64,000 nucleotides of DNA, taken from Chitinophagaceae bacterium UBA1930. Its GTDB lineage: Bacteria > Bacteroidota > Bacteroidia > Chitinophagales > Chitinophagaceae. Below are positions 42,827 through 51,859 of this stretch, piece after piece. Within the stretch, counting starts at the first letter, position 1. Each line of letters starts with the position of its first letter. Location of the stretch: NCBI GenBank assembly GCA_002337145.1, contig DDFK01000002.1:1778748-1842747 (forward strand), written 5' to 3'. The notes beneath the pieces are model-generated. The model was not told the DNA's origin, made no database searches, and worked only from the letters and a program-made list of their open reading frames with translations. Both the position numbers and the translations under genes were made by a program.

Positions 42827-45283
42827 TTAAGCGTTAACAAATGCAATATGCCATTTCATTCTTTCATCTTTCCTGGCATCGTGTTTCTTTAAAAATACAA
42901 TTGTGTAGTACCTGCCTGCAGCCCAAGTATCAATAAACGTATCATAGTACTTACTGCCAGGGTTACCATTCTGCCCGCCGGGATAAACGCCGTAAGCTTC
43001 TATATTATCCGTTAGGTGTACAATCATACGCCAGCTAGGGCCATGCACTTCTGTTGTGGCATTGATGATATGTGCACCGCCACCAATGTTCAGGTTCAGG
43101 CGGCTTAACGATGGCAACTTCAACAAATGGTTGATATGGGTGCCTTTAAACTTGGCCCATTCCAGCTTATTGTCTTTTTCAATTTTTATTAGCTGTTTCA
43201 CTGCTTTTTGATAAGCAGCCAACACCACATCAGCAATGGTTTCTACCTTGTTGGGTGTGCGTATATCATCTGCAAACTTATAGGCACTGTCTTTCATGAA
43301 ACTTTCAATCAGCACACTTTCATCGGGCCAGGGCACGGGTACTTTTATCTGTGCAAATTCATCGCCCCAAGTCTGCACTTCCACACTGTCCCAAAAAACC
43401 TTGAATATGGTAGGGGCTTTTTCCGCAACATCGTTTCTCAGGTTCCATGACTTGAATATATCCAGGTATTTTTTCTCATCGGCATTCAGCTTGGTCTCAT
43501 CTAAGTACTTCAACAATACAGGACGGCATATTTCTGCAAACACGTTGTAATTGTCTGTCTGCATCTGTTGCATGTCTTCTGGCGTAATGTTGTTCATGGC
43601 ATTCAACTTCCTATTAATGATATAGCCCCTGTATGGCGGAAAGTTACCGGCCCTGCCTAGATAGTACGGGTAGGTATCATCAACCGCCTGCTGGTTGGCA
43701 CTGCTTACAAAGCCCCTTGCAGGATCGGTCATTTGCGGGTTTTCCCTAGCCGGTATGTAGCCTTGCCACATGTAGCTGCTATCTGTGCCGGGCATTACAA
43801 AATCGCCCTGCTGTTTCCATTTGGCCACAAACAGGCCCTGCTGCCTTATGGCTATATCGCCACTCTTGCTGGCAAAAACAAAGTTCTGGCCGGGGCATTG
43901 GTAGTTGGCAATGGCTTCTGCATATTCCAAGTAATTCTTTGCCCTGTTCAGTTTATAGAAGGCGGTCAGTTCGTTGCTGGCATCATGTGCCTTCCAGCGT
44001 ACCGCATAGTATTTGCCATCTTTTGAATCTGATTTGTAACTGGTATCATACATCACCGGACCAAACACCGTCATGGCCATTTTCTGTTCATTGTCGGGCT
44101 TGCCCTTTATCTTGATGATTTCTTTCCTGAAAGTGCTCTGCTTCCAACTACCATTGAACCAGTACTCCTGCATGCTGGCATCTTTGAATTTGATTTCATA
44201 ATAGTCCTTCACGTCACGGCCAGAGTTGGTAACGCCCCAGGCACAGCTATCGTTAAAGCCAATAATGATGGCAGGCGAGCCTGGGAATGTGGCACCGTAA
44301 CTACTATACTCAGGTGTGGTAATCTGCATTTCGTACCACAATGAAGGCAGGTTCAAACCAAGATGCGGATCGTTGCAAAGTATTGGCCTACCGCTTTTTG
44401 TTTTGCTGCCTGCCACTGCCCAGTTGTTGCTGCCATTCCCTTTTTGCGGGGTAATGGGTGGCGTATTGGTAATGATGTCTTTTTTTCCGAAATAGGCACT
44501 GTCCACATTCGCAGGCACTTTTACATCAATGGATGGTTTTTCAAATGTGGTGCCCCTTGGTATGATGGGGTCCAATGTGTCCTGTACGTTCGGAAAAAGT
44601 TTCATGAAGTCGTCATAACCAAAAGCATTTCTTGCATTGGTATAGGTCAGGTCATCGCCATGGCCTGAGAGGTCCCAACTCATGAACTTTAGAAACAGTG
44701 CTGTTTTCAGATTGGTCCACGGTTCGGGTTTATAGTCCAGCAGTTTATACTCAAATGGCAGTTCGCTTGGCTTCAATGATTTTATATAGGCATTGATGCC
44801 TGCTGTATAAGAATCGCATGCCTCTTTGGTTTCCGGATTGGCTTCCATTTCCTTCAACGTGTTTTCTGCCCCGTATACCATGCCCAAACGCCTAAAGTAT
44901 TTGTCGGTTGCAAGCCGTTCCTCCCCTACAATCTCACATAGCCTGCCGCCTGCCACATAGGTCTGGAACTCCATTTGCCATAGGCGGAACTTTGCGTGTA
45001 TATAACCCTGTATAAAATAGGCATCGGCATTGTTCTCTGCATAAATATGTGGCACCAGGCGTTCGTCAAAATACACGTCCACCTGTTTTTTTACACCCGA
45101 TATTTTGATGTCGTCGTTATAAGAAATATCCGTTGGCTCCGCATTTTGCCAGAAGCCATGCTGTGGTGATAAGAAGTAGCCTAACCTCGGCGTCTTGCTT
45201 GTACCGGAAGGCAACTGTACATTTAACGCAAACACCACGCCTGCCGTGGCCACTGCCGAGATTATAAAGGGAACTATACGCAT
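42827..45283 (-). CDS. Exported penicillin acylase family protein (S45, Ntn hydrolase)
   Basis: An 818-residue precursor of a self-cleaving amidase. An N-terminal hydrophobic segment (FIISAVATAGVVFALNV) exports it to the periplasm. The alpha chain (about 50-280) ends at a Gly before Ser285 in GNGSNNWAV, the nucleophile freed when the precursor cuts itself; the beta chain follows. Asn and Arg residues of the Ntn site are expected downstream (SGRPILCNDPHLGLNLPS fits). Relatives cleave beta-lactam side chains or N-acyl-homoserine lactones, so quorum quenching is possible but not shown. Confidence 0.93.
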   Translation of the reverse strand: MRIVPFIISAVATAGVVFALNVQLPSGTSKTPRLGYFLSPQHGFWQNAEPTDISYNDDIKISGVKKQVDVYFDERLVPHIYAENNADAYFIQGYIHAKFRLWQMEFQTYVAGGRLCEIVGEERLATDKYFRRLGMVYGAENTLKEMEANPETKEACDSYTAGINAYIKSLKPSELPFEYKLLDYKPEPWTNLKTALFLKFMSWDLSGHGDDLTYTNARNAFGYDDFMKLFPNVQDTLDPIIPRGTTFEKPSIDVKVPANVDSAYFGKKDIITNTPPITPQKGNGSNNWAVAGSKTKSGRPILCNDPHLGLNLPSLWYEMQITTPEYSSYGATFPGSPAIIIGFNDSCAWGVTNSGRDVKDYYEIKFKDASMQEYWFNGSWKQSTFRKEIIKIKGKPDNEQKMAMTVFGPVMYDTSYKSDSKDGKYYAVRWKAHDASNELTAFYKLNRAKNYLEYAEAIANYQCPGQNFVFASKSGDIAIRQQGLFVAKWKQQGDFVMPGTDSSYMWQGYIPARENPQMTDPARGFVSSANQQAVDDTYPYYLGRAGNFPPYRGYIINRKLNAMNNITPEDMQQMQTDNYNVFAEICRPVLLKYLDETKLNADEKKYLDIFKSWNLRNDVAEKAPTIFKVFWDSVEVQTWGDEFAQIKVPVPWPDESVLIESFMKDSAYKFADDIRTPNKVETIADVVLAAYQKAVKQLIKIEKDNKLEWAKFKGTHINHLLKLPSLSRLNLNIGGGAHIINATTEVHGPSWRMIVHLTDNIEAYGVYPGGQNGNPGSKYYDTFIDTWAAGRYYTIVFLKKHDARKDERMKWHIAFVNA

Positions 45284-45394
45284 ATCGTTAGTTTAGAAAA
45301 TGAAAATAATGAATTTTATGTAGCCATAACACAATAACTCGCAAGCCATGCACAGTTGTTGATAGGATATGCATACATGCTATAACGGCAACAA

Positions 45395-45422
45395 AAAAGC
45401 CCTGCAATGATACAGGGCTTTT
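45395..45422 (-). terminator. Rho-independent terminator of the T9SS cargo gene
   Basis: AAAAGCCCTG (45395-45404) and CAGGGCTTTT (45413-45422) pair perfectly over 10 bp around an 8-base loop, and A/T runs flank both sides. It lies 22 bp after the stop at 45445 and can also serve transcription from the opposite direction. Confidence 0.85.
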
Positions 45423-45444
45423 GTCAGTTTAAGCAGGCTATTAT

Positions 45445-46650
45445 TTATTGTACAACCACTTTATCGTTGTAGATGCTTTTACCTGCACTGTTGCTTACTT
45501 TGATTAAGTACAAGCCAGCAGATGTACCTTTTGGCAGGCTCATGGTTTCGTTTTGCAAGCCACCTACTGTTATGTTCTTGCTGATTACTTTTCTGCCATT
45601 TGCATCGGTCAGTTCCACAGTATAGGCACCCGCAGGCACTTTCTGGAACTGTACGCTGAATGTTTTATTGATGGCAGGATTGGGATAAATGGAAATGGCA
45701 TTGTTGCCAATAATTTCAGCAGCAGCAACAGGTGCCACTTTTGCTGCCTGGTAGGCCAGGTTGCTGTTGGCCAAATCGGATGCATTGTAAATGTCGCCGT
45801 CTTTTTTGTCTATTACGGTAGCTTCCAATGTAGAAAGGTTCACTTTATAATAGTTCTCGGCATTTACTGCACTGCTAATGAATACGTCGCCGTTGCCATC
45901 AACGGCGGCACCATTGGTGGTAAAGGTTGCAGGCAGGTTCTTTATTACGCCAATATGTTCGGCAATCCTGGTTTGTATGTTTATTTTAAACACATGGCTG
46001 CGGTAGGTAACAAGGTATAGGTTGCCATATACATCGGCAATCATATCGCCACCCCAACTGGTGCATTGTGCATGCACACTAACACCATTGTTGTTTTTGC
46101 TGTCTATTAAATTGCCCAGGTTGGTTATCACAGGTTTTTCGCCAGTGGTAAAACGTATCAACTGGTTGCCATCGTTGGTTAAAGCATAGCCATTGCCATC
46201 CGATGCAAAAGTCATCCTGGTTACCACATTGCTTTCGTCGTTGCGTGCACCTGTTGAATAATTTGCATCTGTATTCACCACAACTTTTGTTTCGTTGCTG
46301 TTCAGGTCAAAATACCTTAGCTCATTCGTCCACATCTGAGAGAAGTACAAACGGTTGTGCTTGCCATCATAAGCAGCGGCAGCAACACCCGAATAGGTAG
46401 GCGAAGGCGTGTTTGCATTTACTGCGAACCTTGCACCGTTTACACCTTCGTAAATAACCGTCTTGTTTTCTGCGGGATTAAACAGGGTACGTATCACATT
46501 GCCTGTGGCCAGGTCCAGTTCCCTTACAACCGTCCAGTTATAAGAGCCCTTGCTTTCGCTGGTAATGGCAAATGCCTTATTGGTCTGTGCTGTAGCCTGA
46601 TTGAATAGTAAAGCGGAAAAAAGAAAAGAGGGTAAAATTGCTTTCTTCAT
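45445..46650 (-). CDS. T9SS cargo protein with beta-propeller and type A sorting tail
   Basis: A 401-residue secreted protein. Signal peptide 1-21 ends ATAQ. The body (about 30-310) has repeated beta strands such as HNRLYFSQMWTNELRYFD and MIADVYGNLYLVTYR, typical of an NHL/SMP-30-like beta-propeller. The C-terminal 80 residues are a type IX sorting domain: ISIYPNPAINKTFSVQF, then AGAYTVELTDANGRKV and SAGLYLIKVSN, which lead export across the outer membrane and anchoring or release. The ligand or enzyme activity is unknown. Confidence 0.9.
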   Translation of the reverse strand: MKKAILPSFLFSALLFNQATAQTNKAFAITSESKGSYNWTVVRELDLATGNVIRTLFNPAENKTVIYEGVNGARFAVNANTPSPTYSGVAAAAYDGKHNRLYFSQMWTNELRYFDLNSNETKVVVNTDANYSTGARNDESNVVTRMTFASDGNGYALTNDGNQLIRFTTGEKPVITNLGNLIDSKNNNGVSVHAQCTSWGGDMIADVYGNLYLVTYRSHVFKINIQTRIAEHIGVIKNLPATFTTNGAAVDGNGDVFISSAVNAENYYKVNLSTLEATVIDKKDGDIYNASDLANSNLAYQAAKVAPVAAAEIIGNNAISIYPNPAINKTFSVQFQKVPAGAYTVELTDANGRKVISKNITVGGLQNETMSLPKGTSAGLYLIKVSNSAGKSIYNDKVVVQ

Positions 46651-46798
46651 AAATAGATGGTTTTAGTACCCCAATTTATGAAGAAACTTTAAATATGGAA
46701 ATATTATTTGATGAAATAGTAATTATTTAAAGTTGCTGTGGCATGGCCTGCCAAAGCCTTTACCAGCATGTAACGCACAACCATATTGTTGAAAGCGT

Positions 46799-47620
46799 TT
46801 AGACAGGTATGGCAGATTCGATTGCCTTTTTAACGCTGCCGTATTTCAGCAAAAGTTCCTTGGCCTGTTCGTAGTCGGAAAGCGACAGTTTTTCAATGAT
46901 CATTTTAACACCACGGTCCACCAGTTTTTCATTGCTCAACTGCATGTTCACCATCTTATTGTCCTCTACCCTTCCCAACTGTATCATAACGGTAGTGCTT
47001 ACCATGTTCAGTACCAGTTTTTGTGCGGTGCCGCTTTTCATTCTTGTGCTGCCTGTAACAAACTCGGGGCCTACCACTACCTCTACCGGAAAGTTGGCCA
47101 CTTCCGAAACGGGGGAGCCCGGATTACAGCAGATGCTGCCCGTAGTAATGCCACGTTTTGCACATTCTTCCAATGCACCAATAACATAAGGTGTGGTACC
47201 GCTTGCTGCTAGCCCCACTACAACATCTTTATCGTTCACGCCATGTTTTACCAAATCGGCCCAGCCTTCTTCCTTGCTGTCTTCTGCAAACTCCACTGCT
47301 TCGGTAATGGCTTTGTTGCCACCGGCAATAATACCTACTACCAAGCCGTAGGGTACGCCGTAAGTGGGTGGGCACTCGCTTGCATCCAAAATGCCCAGGC
47401 GTCCGCTGGTACCCGCACCAATGTAAAACAGTCTTCCGCCGGCAAGCATTTTATCGCTTATGGCAGCTACCAGTTTTTCAATTTGCGGTACCGCTTTTTC
47501 AACTGCCAGGGGTACTGTTTTATCCTCGTCGTTAATATGTAAAAGAATTTCGCCAATGCCCATTTGTTCTAGGTGACGATAGGGCGAGGCTTGCTCTGTG
47601 ACTTTTATGAATTTCGGCAT
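46799..47620 (-). CDS. murQ: N-acetylmuramic acid 6-phosphate etherase
   Basis: MurQ splits D-lactate from MurNAc-6-phosphate to give GlcNAc-6-phosphate in peptidoglycan recycling. It is a 273-residue SIS-domain protein, slightly shorter than E. coli MurQ. Motifs: FYIGAGTSGRLG (sugar-phosphate site), LDASECPPTYG with the catalytic Glu, and GSTRMKSGTAQKLVLNM, the family signature. It lies 44 bp downstream of an amino-sugar kinase gene on the same strand; the kinase would supply the phosphorylated substrate. Confidence 0.97.
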   Translation of the reverse strand: MPKFIKVTEQASPYRHLEQMGIGEILLHINDEDKTVPLAVEKAVPQIEKLVAAISDKMLAGGRLFYIGAGTSGRLGILDASECPPTYGVPYGLVVGIIAGGNKAITEAVEFAEDSKEEGWADLVKHGVNDKDVVVGLAASGTTPYVIGALEECAKRGITTGSICCNPGSPVSEVANFPVEVVVGPEFVTGSTRMKSGTAQKLVLNMVSTTVMIQLGRVEDNKMVNMQLSNEKLVDRGVKMIIEKLSLSDYEQAKELLLKYGSVKKAIESAIPV

Positions 47621-47664
47621 AGCTGCAAATTAACGCAAATTAATGCGTATTTATTCGGGTAAAT

Positions 47665-48510
47665 CTACGCTACTTTATGATAATTTATCAAACCTTGCAT
47701 AGGTTTTTTTATCACGGTACCCAATTGAAGCTCATAAGTGTCGCAAAGTTCCTTTAAAACATCCCTAAACCCATAGGCAATGCTGCCAATAAAATGAATA
47801 GGCATGGTCCAGCTTTCACGGTACTTATACAGGTGGTTAAAGAAAAAATCATTCAGTCCGTCCTCAATAATATTTTCAATCATGTAATGGCCCCTATTGT
47901 CTGCCAAAAAAATGGCAAACGAAGCCAGGTAACGGTTGGCCAATGGTTTTTTGTACACGTTTTCAAGTATGTCAATGGCATTGGTGTTAAAGAACTTTTC
48001 AAAACGGGCATTCAGTTCCTCATCAAATGTTTTGTACAAATAATACTGGATCACTTTTTTGCCCAGGTAGGCTCCGCTGCCTTCATCGCCCAAAACATAA
48101 CCAAGCCCCGGGCTGTTCTTTGCAATCTTTTTACCATCGTAATAGCAGGAGTTAGAACCTGTGCCCAATATACATGCAACACCTTTGCCCTTGCCACATA
48201 AGCTACGTGCAGCGGCAAGCAAATCGTTATTGGCCTCAATCTTTGCTTTGGGGAAAACCTGCTTTAATGCGGCCTTCATAATAGCCACGTTGTTGGCATT
48301 GCTTAAACCAGTGCCATAATAAAAAAGCTCATCTACCACCGGTGCGTTTTTCAGCTTGGGCAGCAATTCTTTTTGCAACAGTTCAACAATCTGTTCCTTG
48401 TTCAGGAAATAGGGGCTGATGCCTTGCGTAAGTATCGTTTTCTTTTTTCCATTGGCAAGCAGGCACCACTCGCACTTGGTGGCACCACTATCGGCTATAA
48501 GCTTTGTCAT
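47665..48510 (-). CDS. BadF/BadG-type kinase, likely for GlcNAc/MurNAc
   Basis: A 281-residue member of the ASKHA kinase fold. The first phosphate loop is ADSGATKCEW, and the second phosphate motif is CILGTGSNSCYYDGKK, with LGDEGSGAYLGKKVI and the adenosine motif (FIGSIAYGFRDVL) after it. Bacteroidota proteins of this type next to murQ are amino-sugar kinases, such as MurK of Tannerella, which phosphorylates MurNAc and GlcNAc. The tight operon with murQ supports this role, though the family name covers other enzymes. Confidence 0.9.
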   Translation of the reverse strand: MTKLIADSGATKCEWCLLANGKKKTILTQGISPYFLNKEQIVELLQKELLPKLKNAPVVDELFYYGTGLSNANNVAIMKAALKQVFPKAKIEANNDLLAAARSLCGKGKGVACILGTGSNSCYYDGKKIAKNSPGLGYVLGDEGSGAYLGKKVIQYYLYKTFDEELNARFEKFFNTNAIDILENVYKKPLANRYLASFAIFLADNRGHYMIENIIEDGLNDFFFNHLYKYRESWTMPIHFIGSIAYGFRDVLKELCDTYELQLGTVIKKPMQGLINYHKVA

Positions 48511-48654
48511 TATTGAATATTTTGAAATATTTACGGTCTGTTTATGCGTATATCAGGCAAGTTTTTAATGCTATTGCACAATTGAACTTTCAAACTCTTG
48601 AACTAATTTACTGATATTCGTGTTTTAAAATGGAGCACAAAGAAGCAATTATTT

Positions 48655-50247
48655 ATGGGAAGTAAAAAATTACAGGTTTGGTTACCCTTACTGTTTTCGT
48701 TAATCATGGTTTTGGGAATGTATGTTGGCTATCAACTTAAAGGAATAACCGGTGGCAGTAGTTTTTTAAAAAGCAATACAAGAAACTCCATTCAGGAAGT
48801 GATGGATCTGGTGCGTACAAGATATGTTGACCCTGTAAAGACCGATAGCATCAGCGGCGAAGTGATAGACGAACTGCTCTCCCACCTGGACCCGCATTCG
48901 ACCTATATACCAGCATCTAGCCTAAAGGAAGTGAATGAGGACCTGATGGGCAACTTCCAAGGCATTGGCGTGGAGTTCCAAATATTTGACGATACCGTAA
49001 ATGTGACCAATGTTTTAAAGGATGGCCCTTCGGAAAAAGCAGGTTTAATGATTGGCGACAAGTTCATAAAAGTGAATGATACCGTGAATGTGACCGGTAA
49101 AACCCTTACAACCGATCTTATACGCAAATACCTGCGTGGCCCTGGCAATACCAAGGTAAACATCACTTTTGTAAGGGGCAAGGAAATAAAGACCGCTTCC
49201 ATAACAAGGGGTACCATACCTGTTTCCACCATAGATGCGGCCTACATTATTGCACCGCAAACCGGCTTTATACGCATCAATAAATTTGGCGAAAAAACCT
49301 ATGTGGAGTTTATGCAGAACCTGGAAAAACTGCAGAAACAAGGCATGCAGAAGCTGATACTGGATTTACGTGGCAATGGTGGTGGACTGATGACGGAAGC
49401 AACCAATATTGCCGATGAGTTTCTGGATGGCGACAAACTGATTGTTTATACGCAGGGCGATAAGAGCCCACGTTTTGAATACAAAACCAAACGTGACGGA
49501 CTGTTTGAAAAAGGCAAGCTGGTAGTGCTGGTTGATGAAACAAGTGCAAGTGCCAGCGAAGTACTTACCGGGGCCCTGCAGGATTGGGACCGTGCACAAA
49601 TTGTTGGCCGCAGAACTTTTGGCAAAGGGCTGGTACAGCAACAGTTTCAGCTAGGCGATGGCAGTGCGGTAAGGCTAACCGTTGCCAGGTACTACAGTCC
49701 TTTGGGTAGGAACATACAAAAGCCCTATACCAACAAAACAAAAAAAGAATACCAGAACGAACTGATGGAGAGGTACCACGATGGCGAAGTGGTAAAAGGC
49801 GATACGGCCAAACCCGTTGGACCCGCATTCAAAACACCTGCCGGGCATATAGTATATGGCGGCGGCGGCATTACGCCCGACTACTTCATTCCTGCAGATA
49901 CCGCAAAAATGCAGAAAGATATTTCCAAGCTATATTATAAATACACACTCAACAATTTTGTGTACAATTATTATATGCAGAACCAAACAGCACTAAACGC
50001 ATTCAAAACACCGCAGGAACTGGTAAAACATTTTGCCCCTTCCGAAAAGGAATGGCAGCAGCTGGAAAAGTTTGCATTAAAAGACAGTATCAACCTTTCT
50101 TCGGTTACAGGTAAGGACAAAACCGAAGTATTACAGAAACTGCAGTTTTTAATGGCCAGGCAGATGTTTAGGACGGAAGGATATTACGAAGCTGCCAATT
50201 TGGACGATGATGCCGTAAAAAAAGCACTGGAATTATTAACATACTAA
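48655..50247 (+). CDS. C-terminal processing peptidase (S41 family, CtpA-like)
   Basis: A 530-residue periplasmic protease. An N-terminal membrane anchor (LLFSLIMVLGMYVGYQL) holds it to the inner membrane. A PDZ domain (about 90-180) opens the peptide groove (NFQGIGVEFQI, GPSEKAGLMIGDKF). The S41 core has catalytic Ser299 in SASASE and Lys324 in FGKG with Gln328, matching the Ser-Lys-Gln spacing of CtpB. About 150 C-terminal helical residues follow. Roles in processing envelope or regulatory proteins are usual. It stands alone, divergent from the kinase/murQ operon. Confidence 0.95.
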   Translation: MGSKKLQVWLPLLFSLIMVLGMYVGYQLKGITGGSSFLKSNTRNSIQEVMDLVRTRYVDPVKTDSISGEVIDELLSHLDPHSTYIPASSLKEVNEDLMGNFQGIGVEFQIFDDTVNVTNVLKDGPSEKAGLMIGDKFIKVNDTVNVTGKTLTTDLIRKYLRGPGNTKVNITFVRGKEIKTASITRGTIPVSTIDAAYIIAPQTGFIRINKFGEKTYVEFMQNLEKLQKQGMQKLILDLRGNGGGLMTEATNIADEFLDGDKLIVYTQGDKSPRFEYKTKRDGLFEKGKLVVLVDETSASASEVLTGALQDWDRAQIVGRRTFGKGLVQQQFQLGDGSAVRLTVARYYSPLGRNIQKPYTNKTKKEYQNELMERYHDGEVVKGDTAKPVGPAFKTPAGHIVYGGGGITPDYFIPADTAKMQKDISKLYYKYTLNNFVYNYYMQNQTALNAFKTPQELVKHFAPSEKEWQQLEKFALKDSINLSSVTGKDKTEVLQKLQFLMARQMFRTEGYYEAANLDDDAVKKALELLTY

Positions 50248-50295
50248 CATTTTTGGACATATTTGCCAAAAACTAGCGAAAAATTAAAAAAAACA

Positions 50296-50324
50296 TTGTA
50301 TTGTTGTACAACGTTTTACGATTG
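50296..50324 (+). promoter_or_regulatory. Candidate promoter for the GYF_2 protein
   Basis: TTG (50296-50298), an 18-bp gap, then TACGATTG (50317-50324), a near match to the Bacteroidota -33/-7 pair with one mismatch in the -7. The start codon follows 24 bp later, so the leader is short. Confidence 0.4.
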
Positions 50325-50348
50325 AACCCTAACAACTGAGAGCATCCC

Positions 50349-50579
50349 ATGGACAATATATATGTGTTAAAGAAAAAAAAACTTCTTTATGGACCATATA
50401 GCATGGAAACAATCAAACAAAAAGGGTTTAAGGAAACGGATCTAGTATGGTATGAAGGCTTGGAAGACTGGACACCGGTAAAACAGGTTGCAGACTTATT
50501 AGTGTTCATTAAACAAGAGCAGAAAGGTCAGCAGAAACCCAAAACCTTTTTTGAAAAATTGTTCGGTTTTTTGAACTGA
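50349..50579 (+). CDS. GYF_2 (DUF4339) domain protein
   Basis: A 76-residue protein made almost entirely of one GYF_2 domain: the YGPYSMETIKQKG strand-helix and DLVWYEGLEDWTPVKQVADL, with its conserved Trp residues. GYF-like domains bind proline-rich peptides. The rest is a basic tail (KQEQKGQQKPKTFFEKLFGFLN). In Bacteroidota this domain often heads longer membrane proteins; here it stands alone. The gene just downstream encodes a Pro/Gly-rich surface protein, which makes a contact possible but untested. Confidence 0.85.
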   Translation: MDNIYVLKKKKLLYGPYSMETIKQKGFKETDLVWYEGLEDWTPVKQVADLLVFIKQEQKGQQKPKTFFEKLFGFLN

Positions 50580-50640
50580 GCAAGTGATTGGATCTTGAAA
50601 TTGGGTTGCTTTTACAAGAAAAATGTGTTTTTTGCCCCCT

Positions 50641-50667
50641 GATTGTTGACTTGACGTAACAACAATC
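50641..50667. promoter_or_regulatory. 8-bp dyad upstream of the PID-CTERM gene
   Basis: GATTGTTG (50641-50648) and CAACAATC (50660-50667) are perfect reverse complements separated by 11 bp. The dyad lies after the GYF_2 gene and just before the tiny ORF and PID-CTERM gene. There is no T-run, so an operator or mRNA hairpin is more likely than a terminator. Confidence 0.45.
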
Positions 50668-50673
50668 AACCAA

Positions 50674-50724
50674 ATGAAAATGACAAGCAGAAAATTACAT
50701 TCGCTTAAAGATTACGCTCTATGA
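50674..50724 (+). CDS. Possible 16-codon leader ORF coupled to the PID-CTERM gene
   Basis: An ATG at 50674 opens a 16-codon frame (MKMTSRKLHSLKDYAL) whose TGA overlaps the ATG of the next gene in ATGA (50721-50724). Such overlap usually couples translation. The peptide has no recognised motif and could be chance; it is listed because no other leader explains the gap. Confidence 0.3.
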   Translation: MKMTSRKLHSLKDYAL

Positions 50725-51074
50725 CGACTATCGGAAAAAAAATTATTGGTCTGGCATTTATGATAATGCTTTTATTGATTGCCAGTCCAAGTATAACAAA
50801 CGCACAACTAAACAACACCCTACCCGACCCTTCATCTCCGGGTGGCACACCCAGCAATGGTGGCATAGGTAGCAGCGGAACCAATCCTACAGGTGGGGCT
50901 GCCAGCATCGATCCAGGAAGCTCTGTACAGTCTGGTCCTGGTGGCCCGGGCGATACCGACCCACCCCCACAAGATGCCCCAATTGATGGCGGCATTACCA
51001 TACTGCTAGCAATAGGCTTGGTTAATGGATACCTTGTTTCACGTAAAGCCAACAAAAAACAGTGTACAGTTTAA
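50721..51074 (+). CDS. Exported low-complexity protein with PID-type C-terminal sorting signal
   Basis: A 117-residue protein built like an exosortase substrate. Residues 1-28 are a signal peptide ending ITNAQ. The middle (30-86) is Gly/Pro/Ser-rich with no fold. The C terminus has the motif PID (87-89), a hydrophobic helix GGITILLAIGLVNGYL and then a basic cluster (SRKANKK), the three-part layout of PEP-CTERM-like sorting signals; Bacteroidota carry a PID version. The exosortase-like gene converges with it from 11 bp away, so a dedicated sorter-substrate pair is inferred. Fate of the protein, surface or secreted, is unknown. Confidence 0.82.
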   Translation: MTTIGKKIIGLAFMIMLLLIASPSITNAQLNNTLPDPSSPGGTPSNGGIGSSGTNPTGGAASIDPGSSVQSGPGGPGDTDPPPQDAPIDGGITILLAIGLVNGYLVSRKANKKQCTV

Positions 51075-51085
51075 AATAATATTGT

Positions 51086-51658
51086 CTACTGCTGCTTGTT
51101 TATCCTTCGGTTAAAGGCCCAAATAAGTGCAATTACAATAATATAACTGCATATATTATAAAATGTATGATGGTCAATCTCAAAAAAGGTTGGCCATTTT
51201 TTATCGATGGCCACCAGCAATATGCAAACCCTAAGCATATTGCTAAACACAATAACAGCCAGCCCGCACAGCCCCCAAACCAGCTTTGTTTTAATGCTGG
51301 CAGTATTGGCCACAATAAACGCCAGCCAAAAACTGATTACCCCATACCCCAAACAGGAATACACCATCTGCACTGTAGCCGAATGCTGTATATGTATGGA
51401 AAACTGCCCAATAATACTTGCATCAAACCCCAACAACCGCATCATGCCACAGGCCCCGTACAAAATGCCCCCACGCAGCCAGGCCACATAGTTAAGGTTA
51501 TGGGCCAGCCAGGCATTGTAATACTTGCCGCCCTCGGCAGTAATGCCAATAAAAGCCGTGGTACCATAATAAAGAACCAGGAAAGTGGAAATAAAAACTG
51601 CACAATATCTAACAAAGGTTCTATTAAACATATCTACAAAGCTAATGGCCATTACCAA
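51086..51658 (-). CDS. Exosortase/archaeosortase-like membrane protease-transpeptidase
   Basis: A 190-residue protein with about six membrane helices. The residues used by exosortases are in the usual order: Cys102 in VYSCLGYG, Arg143 in SNMLRV, and a His in IDHHTFYN (163/164). Exosortases cut C-terminal signals of the PEP-CTERM type and pass the protein on to an anchor. It is shorter than the EpsH-type enzymes and fits a Bacteroidota-specific class. The PID-type substrate gene is convergent and 11 bp away. Other in-frame starts (MAISF, MFNRT) are possible; all keep the membrane core. Confidence 0.85.
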   Translation of the reverse strand: MVMAISFVDMFNRTFVRYCAVFISTFLVLYYGTTAFIGITAEGGKYYNAWLAHNLNYVAWLRGGILYGACGMMRLLGFDASIIGQFSIHIQHSATVQMVYSCLGYGVISFWLAFIVANTASIKTKLVWGLCGLAVIVFSNMLRVCILLVAIDKKWPTFFEIDHHTFYNICSYIIVIALIWAFNRRINKQQ

Positions 51659-51859
51659 AACTGGTTACATATACCCTACAATGCTACAATAAATTAAGCG
51701 ATTTAAAATTCGCAGCAGTCAAAATTCAGGTTTATATAACAGGCAATACCAAGCTTTATTCAACCAGCACCACAATATGTGCACAACCGCAGCAGCAGCT
51801 TTAATCACACTTACAAATATTTCCCCGTGTGTACTATATTCACAGCAACAAACAAACCT

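Noticed and set aside
42827..45283. Beta-lactam resistance gene
   Set aside because: The penicillin acylase family name covers many amidases; nothing here shows a role in resistance.
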